A DNA stretch of 64,000 nucleotides. Source: Paramagnetospirillum magnetotacticum MS-1. Its GTDB lineage: Bacteria > Pseudomonadota > Alphaproteobacteria > Rhodospirillales > Magnetospirillaceae. Where the stretch lies: contig NZ_JXSL01000020.1 in the NCBI RefSeq assembly GCF_000829825.1, positions 186,001 to 250,000 on the forward strand, read 5' to 3'. Below, piece after piece: positions 17,473 to 25,716 of this stretch (positions are counted from its first letter, which is position 1; the number at the start of each line of letters is the position of its first letter). Both the position numbers and the translations under genes were made by a program. The notes below the pieces were generated by a model. That model searched no databases and was not told where the DNA came from. It was given only the letters and a program-made list of their open reading frames with translations.

Positions 17473-17916
17473 ATGGACGAGATCGACCGCGCCATCATCA
17501 ACACGCTGCAAGGCGGCTTTCCCATCTGCGACCAGCCCTTCGCCGCCATGGCCGAGCCGCTGGGCCTGACCGCAGCCCAGTTGCTGGCCCGCATCATCAA
17601 GCTGAAGGCCGACGGCATCATCTCGCGCTTTGGCCCCATGTGGCATGCGGAAAGGATGGGCGGCGAACTGACCCTGGCCGCCATGAAGGTGCCGCAAGAA
17701 CGCTTTGACGAAGTGGCCGGGATCGTCAATTCCCATCCCGAGGTCTCGCAGAATTATGCCCGCGAGCATGCCTTGAACATGTGGTTCGTGGTGGCAACCG
17801 AAAAGCCGGGCCGCAAGGCCGAGGTCCTGGCCGGGATCGAGGCCGGGACCGGCATTCCCGTTCACGACATGCCCAAGATACAAGAGTTCTTCGTGGGTCT
17901 GAGGTTCGAGGCATGA
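17473..17916 (+). CDS. nirG: NirG, siroheme decarboxylase subunit
   Basis: 147 residues. Short-type Lrp-like subunit like NirD: IDRAIINTLQGGFPICDQPF, then GELTLAAMKVPQERFDEVA and SQNYAREHALNMWFVV with the conserved NYxREH. ATG 17473 is set by AGGAGGG at 17461-17467. Overlaps nirH by 4 nt (ATGA). Presumed partner of NirH. Confidence 0.92.
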   Translation: MDEIDRAIINTLQGGFPICDQPFAAMAEPLGLTAAQLLARIIKLKADGIISRFGPMWHAERMGGELTLAAMKVPQERFDEVAGIVNSHPEVSQNYAREHALNMWFVVATEKPGRKAEVLAGIEAGTGIPVHDMPKIQEFFVGLRFEA

Positions 17917-18392
17917 CCGCCGCCCTCGACGCCATCGACCGCGCCATCGTGGTTGCCACCCAGGACGGACTGCCCCTGGTGGACCGCCCTTATCATGAGG
18001 TGGCGCGTCAGGTGGGTATCTCTCCCGACGAGGTGATGAACCGCATGGATCGCCTGCTGCATGAGGGAGCCATCCGCCGTATCGGGGTGGTGCCCAACCA
18101 CTATGCGCTGGGCTATCGCTTTAACGGCATGACCGTGTGGGATGTGGCCGACGAGCATATTGCCGAGGCCGGGAAACGGGTGGGCGATCTGGATTTCGTC
18201 AGCCATTGCTACCACCGGCCGCGCCATCTTCCCGACTGGCCCTATTCGCTGTTCGCCATGATCCACGCCAAGGAAAAGGCCCAAGCCGATTCCCTGGCCG
18301 AGCGCATCGCCTGCGTTCTAGGCGATCTGTCGCGCGGCCATCTGGTGCTGTTCTCCTCGCGCATCCTCAAGAAGACGGGCCTTCGGCTTTAG
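17913..18392 (+). CDS. nirH: NirH, siroheme decarboxylase subunit
   Basis: 159 residues. Long-type subunit with LHEGAIRRIGVVPNHYALGY and FVSHCYHRPRHLPDWPYSLFAMIHAKE, matching NirL in layout. Coupled to nirG by a 4-nt overlap. The four paralogues lie in the order D-L-G-H known from other nirS denitrifiers. Confidence 0.92.
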   Translation: MTAALDAIDRAIVVATQDGLPLVDRPYHEVARQVGISPDEVMNRMDRLLHEGAIRRIGVVPNHYALGYRFNGMTVWDVADEHIAEAGKRVGDLDFVSHCYHRPRHLPDWPYSLFAMIHAKEKAQADSLAERIACVLGDLSRGHLVLFSSRILKKTGLRL

Positions 18393-18401
18393 GAGATCGC
18401 C

Positions 18402-19544
18402 TTGTTCCGCGTATCCCAGTTCATGCACGAGCTTGTCTCTCCCACTCCGGTGGGGCCGCGCCGCGATCCGCCCGGCCCGGTGGTGATCTGGAATCTGATC
18501 CGCCGCTGCAATCTTGCCTGCAAGCACTGCTATTCCATTTCCACCGACAAGGATTTCGCGGGCGAGCTTTCCACCGCCGAGGTGTTGGAGGTGATGAGCG
18601 ACCTGAAGGTCTTTCGCGTGCCGGTCCTGATCCTGTCGGGCGGCGAGCCTTTGCTGCGGCCCGATATCTTCGACATCGCCGCCCGCGCCAAGGAGATGGG
18701 CTTTTACACCGCGCTGTCCACCAATGGCACCCTGATCGACGAGGCCGCTGCCGATCACATCGCCCTGACCGGTTTCGATTATGTGGGCATCAGCATCGAC
18801 GGAATGGGCGCCACCCATGACCGCTTCCGGGCGCGCGACGGGGCCTTCGCCGACTCCCTGGGCGGCATCCGCCGTTGCGTGACGCGGGGCGTCAAGGTGG
18901 GCCTGCGCTTCACCATGACCATGGATAACGCCGCCGAACTGCCCCAGGTGGTGGACCTGATGGAAAGCGAGGGAGTGGGTAAGTTCTACTTCTCCCATCT
19001 GAACTATGCCGGGCGCGGCAACAAGAACCGCCTGGACGACGCCACCATCCAGGTGACGCGTCATGCCATGGACTTTCTGTTCGACATCGCCTGGGCCCAT
19101 GCCGCCGCCGGGCGCCAACGGGAGTTCGTCACCGGCAATAACGATGCCGACGGCCCTTATTTCCTCTCCTGGGTGAAGCGCCATCACCCGGACAAGGCCG
19201 GGCACATCGCCGCCAAGCTGGTGCAGTGGGGCGGCAATGCCTCGGGCGTCAATGTGGCCAATATCGACAATCTGGGAGAGGTCCATCCCGACACCATGTG
19301 GTGGCACCACAAACTGGGCAATGTGCGCCAGCGGCCCTTTTCAGCCATCTGGCCCGATACCTCCGACCCGCTGATGGCGGGGCTCAAGGCCCGGCCCCGT
19401 CCGGTGGAGGGGCGCTGTGCCGCCTGTGCCCATCTTTCCATCTGCAACGGCAATACGCGGGTGCGGGCCGAACGGGTGACCGGCAACCCTTGGGCCGAAG
19501 ATCCGGGCTGCTATTTGAGCGACGGGGAGATCGGGCTGGCATGA
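18402..19544 (+). CDS. nirJ: NirJ, radical SAM heme d1 biosynthesis enzyme
   Basis: 380 residues. Radical SAM protein with CNLACKHC (Cys 36, 40, 43), SGGEPLLRPD, and a C-terminal SPASM-like Cys set (CAACAHLSIC and a final Cys in DPGCYL). It replaces propionate side chains of the porphyrin on the heme d1 path. The TTG start at 18402 has AGGAGA 5 nt upstream and keeps the family N-terminus MFRVSQFM; an in-frame ATG at 18423 would lose it. Overlaps nirN by 4 nt. Confidence 0.95.
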   Translation: MFRVSQFMHELVSPTPVGPRRDPPGPVVIWNLIRRCNLACKHCYSISTDKDFAGELSTAEVLEVMSDLKVFRVPVLILSGGEPLLRPDIFDIAARAKEMGFYTALSTNGTLIDEAAADHIALTGFDYVGISIDGMGATHDRFRARDGAFADSLGGIRRCVTRGVKVGLRFTMTMDNAAELPQVVDLMESEGVGKFYFSHLNYAGRGNKNRLDDATIQVTRHAMDFLFDIAWAHAAAGRQREFVTGNNDADGPYFLSWVKRHHPDKAGHIAAKLVQWGGNASGVNVANIDNLGEVHPDTMWWHHKLGNVRQRPFSAIWPDTSDPLMAGLKARPRPVEGRCAACAHLSICNGNTRVRAERVTGNPWAEDPGCYLSDGEIGLA

Positions 19545-21178
19545 GCATTTCCGACCTGTCATCCCGAGCCTTGCGAGGGATCTCCGCCCGCTCTGTTGCG
19601 CGAGTTCTGCTGAGGCGTGCCAGGCTGGGATCCCTCCTCCCGATGGTCGTCGGGATGACAGTTCTCGCCACCCCCGCCCAGGCGGTCGAAGACGCGCCGC
19701 GTCTTTATGCCGAGCATTGCGCCGCCTGCCATGGCGGCGACAGGCTGGGGGCCATCGGCCCGGCTTTGCTGCCGGAGAATCTGGGGCGTCTCAGGAAGGC
19801 CGAGGCCGAAACGGTCATCGCTAGGGGCCGCGCCGCCACCCAGATGCCCGCCCATGGCGACAAGCTGACGCCAGAGCAGATCAAGGCTCTGGCCGAGTAT
19901 GTCTTTACCCCGCTGGCGGCGGTGCCCGTCTGGGGTATGGAGGAGATCCGGGCATCGCGCGTGGTCAATGTGGACCCGGACCAATTGCCGTCCAGGCCGC
20001 AATGGGATGCCGATCCCTTGAACCTGTTCACGGTGGTGGAGACCGGCGATCATCACGTCACCATTCTGGACGGCGATAGCTTCAAGCCGCTGGCGCGGTT
20101 TCAAAGCCGTTTCGCGCTGCATGGCGGGGCCAAGTATTCGCCCGATGGCCGCTTCGTCTATCTGGCGTCCCGTGATGGCTGGATCACCAAATACGATCTC
20201 TATTCCTTGCAGATCGTCGCCGAGATCCGAGCCGGGGTGAACACCCGCAACGTGGCCGTCTCCCATGACGGGCGCTTTTTGATGGTGGGCAACATGCTGC
20301 CCCACACTTTGGTGGCGCTGGACGCCCGCGACCTGACGCCATTGCAGGTGATCCCAGTGATGGGCGACGCGGGCGCCACGTCGCGGGTCTCGGCGGTCTA
20401 TACCGCGCCGCCGCGCGCCAGTTTCGTGGTGGCCTTGAAGGATATCGCCGAAGTCTGGGAGATTCCCTATGCCGACGATGCCGGGCCGGTGATGAACGGC
20501 TTCGTCCATTCCTACGAGAAGGGGCACGAGGAAGGCATCAGCCCCGGCGGCCGCTTTCAGGCCATCCGCATCCGCATTCCCGACTTTCTCGACGACTTCT
20601 TCTTCGACCGCAGCTATGAGCGGGTGATGGGGGCGTCGCGCGACGGCACCAAGGGTCTGGTGGTGGATCTCGATATCAAGCGCAAGGTGGCCGAGATCGA
20701 CCTGCCTGGCATGCCTCATCTGGGCTCGGGGATCATCTTCAAGAAGGATGGCCGCGATTTCATGGCGACGCCGCATCTGAAAGAGGCGGTGATCAGCATC
20801 ATCGACATGACAAGCTGGAAGACGGTGAAGCGCATCCCCACCCTGGGGCCGGGCTTCTTCATGCGGAGCCACGAGAACACCGGCTATGCCTGGATCGACG
20901 TTTCCATGGGCAAGGAAAAGGACGCCATCCAGATCATCGACCTGGATGCCATGGAGATCACCAGGACGCTGCGCCCGGCAGCGGGCCGCACCACGGCGCA
21001 CGCCGAATTCGACCGGTCGGGTCGGCATGTGCTGATCTCGGTCATGGAGGCCGAGGGCGAGTTGATCGTCTTCGACGCCCAAAGTTTCGAGGTGGTGACC
21101 CGCATGCCCATGAAACGGCCGGTGGGCAAGTACAACGTCTTCAACAAGATCAATTATTCAAGCGGCACCAGCCATTAG
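19541..21178 (+). CDS. nirN: NirN, cytochrome c / d1-propeller protein, with a palindromic repeat in its N-terminal coding region
   Basis: 545 residues, roughly 50 more than typical NirN. The mature part starts near EDAPRLYAEHCAACH (heme c site CAACH) and continues as a d1-type propeller like NirS (HHVTILDGDSF, HGGAKYSPDGRFVYLASRDG, HLGSGIIFKKDGRDFMATPH). NirN completes heme d1 by making the acrylate double bond and hands it to NirS. Codons 6-40 lie inside a 104-nt palindromic repeat which encodes LLRRARLGSLLPMVVGMT, apparently the basic and hydrophobic parts of the signal peptide ending PAQA. ATG 19541 overlaps the nirJ stop; ATGs at 19643 or 19655 would leave a very short signal. The 3' end overlaps a convergent gene by 29 nt. 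Confidence 0.93.
   Translation: MSISDLSSRALRGISARSVARVLLRRARLGSLLPMVVGMTVLATPAQAVEDAPRLYAEHCAACHGGDRLGAIGPALLPENLGRLRKAEAETVIARGRAATQMPAHGDKLTPEQIKALAEYVFTPLAAVPVWGMEEIRASRVVNVDPDQLPSRPQWDADPLNLFTVVETGDHHVTILDGDSFKPLARFQSRFALHGGAKYSPDGRFVYLASRDGWITKYDLYSLQIVAEIRAGVNTRNVAVSHDGRFLMVGNMLPHTLVALDARDLTPLQVIPVMGDAGATSRVSAVYTAPPRASFVVALKDIAEVWEIPYADDAGPVMNGFVHSYEKGHEEGISPGGRFQAIRIRIPDFLDDFFFDRSYERVMGASRDGTKGLVVDLDIKRKVAEIDLPGMPHLGSGIIFKKDGRDFMATPHLKEAVISIIDMTSWKTVKRIPTLGPGFFMRSHENTGYAWIDVSMGKEKDAIQIIDLDAMEITRTLRPAAGRTTAHAEFDRSGRHVLISVMEAEGELIVFDAQSFEVVTRMPMKRPVGKYNVFNKINYSSGTSH
19557..19660. repeat. Palindromic REP-like element inside nirN
   Basis: The outer arms TGTCATCCCGA (19557-19567) and TCGGGATGACA (19650-19660) are exact inverted repeats. 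The inner arms GAGGGATC (19575-19582) and GATCCCTC (19629-19636) are also exact. This is the architecture of the intergenic GTCATCCCGA repeats common in alphaproteobacteria, here located within a reading frame. Confidence 0.85.
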
Positions 21179-21839
21179 CGGGCGGCGACGGAATCTCGTC
21201 GCCTGCCACGGTGGCGAGGCAGTCCCCCCATCGCCGGGCGAAGGCTTCGCCGTCCAGGGCGGGAGGCGAGGGCTCATAGATCACCACATGGGGAATGTTG
21301 GGACGCCGGATGGTGCGGCGGATCTCGAATTCCCGCGTCTGGCCCTCTTCATGGTCGCTATCTAGGACCACCACGGCCAGACGGGTGGGGTCCTGGGTCT
21401 TGATCACATCCATGAACTTGTAGTCGTGCCATTGTCGGCCGATCCGTGAGGTCTCGCCGCTGATCGTGGGATCTAGGGCGATGACCGCATGAATGTCGCC
21501 GCCATCCACAGGCGTCGACCATGAGGAATTGGCGATCAGCGAAACCCAGGCGCCGAAGGCCCTCCCGGCCAGCACCACGCGGGAATAGCCCTCATCGCGC
21601 GCCGCGCGGGCCTGGGTGAACAGGGCTTTGCCCAGATCGTGCTCGTGGGGAAAGTCCAGGGGGATGCGGTTGACGCGGATGTCCCAGCCGTCCCTGCGAA
21701 AACGGGCTATCACCGGCGGCACCTCGCCGGGGGCATCGGGGCCGATAGTATAGAGGATCAGGCGCTGTTCCGCCAAAGCCGGTGGGGCAAGGAGTGTCAA
21801 TAGTAGCGCCAGGGCGCTCGAAAAGAAGCGGTATGTCAT
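21150..21839 (-). CDS. Secreted hypothetical protein with alpha/beta-hydrolase-like features
   Basis: 229 residues. Signal peptide (FFSSALALLLTLLAPPALAEQ). The body has LILYTIGPDAPGE, a strand-turn-helix RVVLAGRAFGAWVSLIA in which the nucleophile position of a GxSxG elbow is Ala, and VVLDSDHEEG where an acid would lie. It may be a non-catalytic or unusual member of the alpha/beta hydrolase fold. I cannot name the family. ATG 21839. The stop lies inside the 3' end of nirN (29-nt convergent overlap), so there is no room for a terminator between them. Confidence 0.75.
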   Translation of the reverse strand: MTYRFFSSALALLLTLLAPPALAEQRLILYTIGPDAPGEVPPVIARFRRDGWDIRVNRIPLDFPHEHDLGKALFTQARAARDEGYSRVVLAGRAFGAWVSLIANSSWSTPVDGGDIHAVIALDPTISGETSRIGRQWHDYKFMDVIKTQDPTRLAVVVLDSDHEEGQTREFEIRRTIRRPNIPHVVIYEPSPPALDGEAFARRWGDCLATVAGDEIPSPPANGWCRLNN

Positions 21840-21944
21840 GGCTCACCATGGCACAGGCCGCTGACGTCAGGCTATCGCCAGCGATATGCCAACACCCTTT
21901 AAACTAGGGTTGGCAAGGCCTTCGACAAGCTCAAGAGCCTGTTC

Positions 21945-21978
21945 TGAAGCGTGATGCCTTAATATGCATCACGCTTCA
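21945..21978. repeat. Perfect inverted repeat (13-bp arms) in the gap after the histidine kinase
   Basis: TGAAGCGTGATGC (21945-21957) and GCATCACGCTTCA (21966-21978) with an AT-rich 8-nt loop. No T tract follows on either strand, so it is more likely a dispersed palindrome than a classic terminator, although it lies where the kinase transcript would end. The rest of the 21840-22081 gap shows nothing else. Confidence 0.6.
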
Positions 21979-22081
21979 GCTTCATTTGTTTTGCCCTCTG
22001 CCTTAGCGGGCGCCTCCGCGCCCTTGGCCGCTCGCTCAATGCTCGCATCAGCACCGCGCCTCATATTTGAGGCTCGGAGCT

Positions 22082-23623
22082 CTAGGCGATGGGGTCGGGG
22101 GGCGGCTGGACGCCGTTTCCCGACAACGCCGCATCCGCCTTGGCGGCCTGATCGGGAATGGTGAAGAAGAAGGTCGATCCCTGGCCGGGGGTGGAGGTCA
22201 GCCACATGCGCCCGCCATGGCTTTCGACGATGCGTTTGCAGATGGCCAGACCGATGCCGGTGCCGGAATAGGCCGTTCCGGTATGCAGGCGGCGGAAGAC
22301 CTCGAAGACGTAGTCGTGGTACTGCGCCTCGATGCCGATACCGTTGTCGGCCACTTCGAAGCGCCAGGAATTGCCGTCGCGCTCGGCATTGATCCGGATG
22401 CGCGGCGAGTTTCCCTCGTCGCTGTATTTGAGGGCATTGCCCAGCAGATTGTGGAAAACCTGATAGAGCTGTCCCTGGTCGGCGATCAGACCCGGCAAAT
22501 CGCCGATTTCCAGGACCGCATTTTTCTGTTCGACATTCGGGCGCAGGCTCTGGACGACGGTATGGACAAGCTCCCGACAGTCCACATCGCCCAAGTTGAG
22601 ATGGGTGCCGCCCGCCCGGCTGTATTCCAGCAGGTCGCGCACCAGATTGGACATGCGCAGCGCCTCATTGATGATGAAGCGCAGATAGTCGTTGCCCTCG
22701 CTTCCCAGATTCTCGGCGTATTTGCGCTCGAGCAGTTGCGAGAAGCTGACCAGCCCGCGCACCGGCTCTTGCAGATCATGGGCCGCCACATAGGCGAAAC
22801 GCTCCAGTTCGGCATTGGTGCGCGACAGTTCGGCGATCACCTGTTGCAGATCGCTTTCCGCGCGGGTGCGCTCATGGATTTCGTGCTGCAACTCGTCATG
22901 GCGGTCGTGCAGGTCCTGCACGGCGAGTTTGAGCTGGCGGGCGATGTTGTCATAGGCCCAGCGCAGGCGGTCAATCTCGTCGCCATTTTCGGGAAAGCCC
23001 AGCTTGTCGTCGAACATCGAGGCCTGTGACATCAGGGATTCCGGCATCAGGCTGCCCACATTGCGGGCCAGATCCTCCACTCGGCGGGTGACGATGCGGC
23101 TGAAGATCACATACATGAAGGCGGCGACCAGGAAGGTCTTTAGCGTGTTGGTCACCAAGATGGTGACGGCCTGGCTGAGCAGGCGGCCATAGATGCCGTC
23201 CAGGCTGGCCGCCACGTCCAGGGTGGCGATGGGGCGCATCTCGCCCCGGACTTCGCGGGCCAGAATGAATTGGCGATTGAGCAGCCGTTTGGACTTGATG
23301 GAGCCCGACGACCATGTGTTGCGTCCATCCGACGTGTTGATCACCGCATGTTCCACATGGGACAGCCGGGTCAGGGCGTCCAGCGCCAGGGTGATCTGCC
23401 GTTCGTCGAAGGTCCAGACGCTGCCGGTGATGGGCGGCAGGAAGATCCTGACCTGCTCCAACTGGTCGTCCATATCGGCGCGTTGCTGCTGGTATTCGTT
23501 GAAGAGCTGGTAGGCTGTCGCCAGAAGTGCGAGAAAAGAGCTGAACGCGACGATGAGCAAGATCAGGCGGCGGCCGATCCTGTTTTCGCGACCCTTCTTA
23601 CGCAACATCATCATCATCATCAT
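22082..23623 (-). CDS. Membrane sensor histidine kinase (HAMP-like, HDLQEP-type HisKA)
   Basis: 513 residues. TM1 near 18-40 (LILLIVAFSSFLALLATA), a periplasmic domain of about 120 residues, TM2 near 158-178, a HAMP-like linker, coiled coil, then AHDLQEPVRGL (phospho-His) and an HATPase domain (NLLGNALKYS, DNGIGIE, GTGIGLAICKRIVESHGG). It lies 59 nt downstream of a periplasmic binding-protein gene on the same strand, which may sense ligand for it. The start region is six consecutive ATG codons (23606-23623), so the exact initiation codon is unclear and prone to slippage. No cognate regulator is adjacent. Confidence 0.9.
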   Translation of the reverse strand: MMMMMMLRKKGRENRIGRRLILLIVAFSSFLALLATAYQLFNEYQQQRADMDDQLEQVRIFLPPITGSVWTFDERQITLALDALTRLSHVEHAVINTSDGRNTWSSGSIKSKRLLNRQFILAREVRGEMRPIATLDVAASLDGIYGRLLSQAVTILVTNTLKTFLVAAFMYVIFSRIVTRRVEDLARNVGSLMPESLMSQASMFDDKLGFPENGDEIDRLRWAYDNIARQLKLAVQDLHDRHDELQHEIHERTRAESDLQQVIAELSRTNAELERFAYVAAHDLQEPVRGLVSFSQLLERKYAENLGSEGNDYLRFIINEALRMSNLVRDLLEYSRAGGTHLNLGDVDCRELVHTVVQSLRPNVEQKNAVLEIGDLPGLIADQGQLYQVFHNLLGNALKYSDEGNSPRIRINAERDGNSWRFEVADNGIGIEAQYHDYVFEVFRRLHTGTAYSGTGIGLAICKRIVESHGGRMWLTSTPGQGSTFFFTIPDQAAKADAALSGNGVQPPPDPIA

Positions 23624-23682
23624 GATGGCAGGCAGCCTAGCCTTATCGCCTCGTGGATACGAGCGCTAAACATTCTCATTTT

Positions 23683-24429
23683 CTACTTTAGACTCGGTTG
23701 AGAAAATCCTTCGATCTTCAGTTCACTGGCGATGGCTTCCAGCTTGGCCATCAAGGCTTCGGCGTCAGGATAGGACCGGTTGAGGACAAGATGGGCGTCG
23801 AGCCGGTCGAGAACGTCGAATTCGACATCCCGGATCGGGTGGTCGGCCAGGACCTCCTGAGCCGGTCCGGCGTAATCGAGAAGATAGTCGGCGCGTCCGC
23901 GTTCCAGCATGGCGAATGCCGATTCGTGGCTGACGGTTCCGTTATTGGCGATGCGGTTGGCCGGATCCTTGATGAAGGCGAGGAGGCCGCCATAAGTGTA
24001 GCCATGGATGGTGATTACATCCTTGCCGATCAACCCTTCCTTGCCGGTAATGGGGCGCAGGTCCTTGCGGCGATAGACCCGCAATTCAGTTCCCGCCACG
24101 GGCCGCTTGCTGATCAGACAGCATTTATCGAGTGAAACTCCTCTCACCAGAATGGAAAAGTCGGTCTGTCCGTCGCGCAGGTATTCGAACAGACGGGCCG
24201 CAGGCAAGCCCCGCGCCCGCCACGTCACGCCCGCCCGCTGGAACAGCGGCACGGCCAGACGAAGCAACGGATTGTCGGGCTCGCCCCTGGAGTCCAGGCG
24301 GGTCGTCCACACGGACTGGTCCGGATAGGAATATTCGAGAATGCGGGGCTCTGCGGCCGCCGCGTCCGATGTCGCGGCGAAAAGGAGTAACAGTCCGGCG
24401 ATGAGTCGAGAAGGCCCGCCCGCGGTCAT
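23683..24429 (-). CDS. Periplasmic amino-acid-type solute-binding protein
   Basis: 248 residues. Signal peptide (LIAGLLLLFAATSDAAAAEP), then a type II binding-protein fold (SBP_bac_3-like): LRLAVPLFQRAGV, AARLFEYLRDGQTDFSI, a hinge IGKDVITIHGYTYGG and ERGRADYLLDYAGPAQEV. No ABC transporter genes adjoin. Its partner is instead the histidine kinase directly downstream, so a role in signal sensing is more likely than uptake (inference). ATG 24429 with a GAGG site. Confidence 0.82.
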   Translation of the reverse strand: MTAGGPSRLIAGLLLLFAATSDAAAAEPRILEYSYPDQSVWTTRLDSRGEPDNPLLRLAVPLFQRAGVTWRARGLPAARLFEYLRDGQTDFSILVRGVSLDKCCLISKRPVAGTELRVYRRKDLRPITGKEGLIGKDVITIHGYTYGGLLAFIKDPANRIANNGTVSHESAFAMLERGRADYLLDYAGPAQEVLADHPIRDVEFDVLDRLDAHLVLNRSYPDAEALMAKLEAIASELKIEGFSQPSLK

Positions 24430-24594
24430 TAGCCGTCCTCACCCCATCCATTCCCCATTCCTGTCATCCTAACCGAAAGTCCTGGGCTTCTCAATGCGGT
24501 AGGTACTCCATCCTTTAAATCACCTTTGGCGTGGTCTTCTCCTCTCGCCCGGCCTATCCTTTCGCCTAGGGAATCGCAAGTCAGGAGGGGCGGC

Positions 24595-25617
24595 ATGTCC
24601 ATGGACCGGGATCTTCATGCCGGGCTGGAGCCGGGCTTGCGTTTCGCCATGCTGATCGCCCCTGATGGCGGCGTCCGGGATCTGCGGTGGTCCGAGGTCG
24701 AGACGTGGAAGCCTGGCGACGGCTTTTTGTGGGTCCATCTGGAACGGGACGAGCTCATGGCCAAGACTTGGCTGTGCGAGCATTCCGGCGTCGATCCCCT
24801 GGTGGCCATGGCGCTGACCGCCGAGGAATCCCGCCCGCGGGTCGAGGATGTGGGCGATTCGCTGATGGTGGTGCTGCGCGGCGTCAACAAGACGCGTCAG
24901 GGCGATGGCGAGGGGGGCGCCGAGACCGAACTGGTCCCCATCCATATCTGGATCGAGGCCGAGCGCTGCATTTCGCTGCGCGACAAGGCTCATTCCCTCA
25001 ACGCGCTGCGCGATCTGCGGCTGGCCATGATGATCGGCAAGGGGCCGCGCACCGCCGGAGCCCTGCTGGCCCGTATCGCCGAGAAAGTGGTGGACCATCT
25101 GGGCATTCTGACCGACGAGATCGAGGACAGCATTTCCGATCTGGAAGACCGCATCGGCGAGGGTCTGGCCGGTACCGATCTGCGCGAGGATATCGCCTCG
25201 GCCCGGCGAAAGGTCGTGCAGCTGCGCCGTTACCTGGCGCCGCAGCGCGATGCGCTCTACCGTCTGCGCCACGACGATGCCAGTTGGCTCGACCCCGAAG
25301 CCAAGATGCGGCTGCGCGAGGTCAATGACCGTCTGATCCGCCATATCGAGGATCTGGACGAAATGCGTCAGCGCGCCACCATTCTGCACGAAGACTTCAC
25401 CAATCTGGTGGCCGAGCGCGCCGCCCAGTCGTCCAACCGCCTGACCGCCCTGGCCGCCATGGTCTTGCCGCCCAGCCTGCTGGCGGGCATGATGGGAACC
25501 AATATCGGCGGCATTCCCGGATCGCAGGAACCCCTGGCCTTCTTGGTCCTTTGCGGCGTGGTGTTGGGTATGATGCCCATCACCTATCTGATCTTGAAAT
25601 GGATCAAATGGTTGTAG
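24595..25617 (+). CDS. CorA-superfamily metal transporter, ZntB-like
   Basis: 340 residues. Long soluble N-terminal domain (about 1-275, with DGFLWVHLERDE and ALTAEESRPRVEDVGDSLMVVLRGVN), then two C-terminal membrane helices. The loop between them reads MMGTNIGGIPG, the ZntB form of the CorA GMN signature. Pentameric inner-membrane channel; ZntB members move zinc and related cations. ATG 24595 with AGGAGGGG 6 nt upstream. Monocistronic. Confidence 0.9.
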   Translation: MSMDRDLHAGLEPGLRFAMLIAPDGGVRDLRWSEVETWKPGDGFLWVHLERDELMAKTWLCEHSGVDPLVAMALTAEESRPRVEDVGDSLMVVLRGVNKTRQGDGEGGAETELVPIHIWIEAERCISLRDKAHSLNALRDLRLAMMIGKGPRTAGALLARIAEKVVDHLGILTDEIEDSISDLEDRIGEGLAGTDLREDIASARRKVVQLRRYLAPQRDALYRLRHDDASWLDPEAKMRLREVNDRLIRHIEDLDEMRQRATILHEDFTNLVAERAAQSSNRLTALAAMVLPPSLLAGMMGTNIGGIPGSQEPLAFLVLCGVVLGMMPITYLILKWIKWL

Positions 25618-25716
25618 CCCCAAGACTTCGAAATAAATAGTTTCTTTTACTTTGGTCAGGAATTGGTCAATCTGCACATCCATCATGGGGTGGATGGGGG
25701 TGTTTCGTGGGGACGA

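Noticed and set aside
25621-25680. TTTGGTCAGGAATTGGTCAA before the EAL gene as a DNR box
   Set aside because: Only half sites in direct orientation; no TTGAC-N4-GTCAA palindrome.
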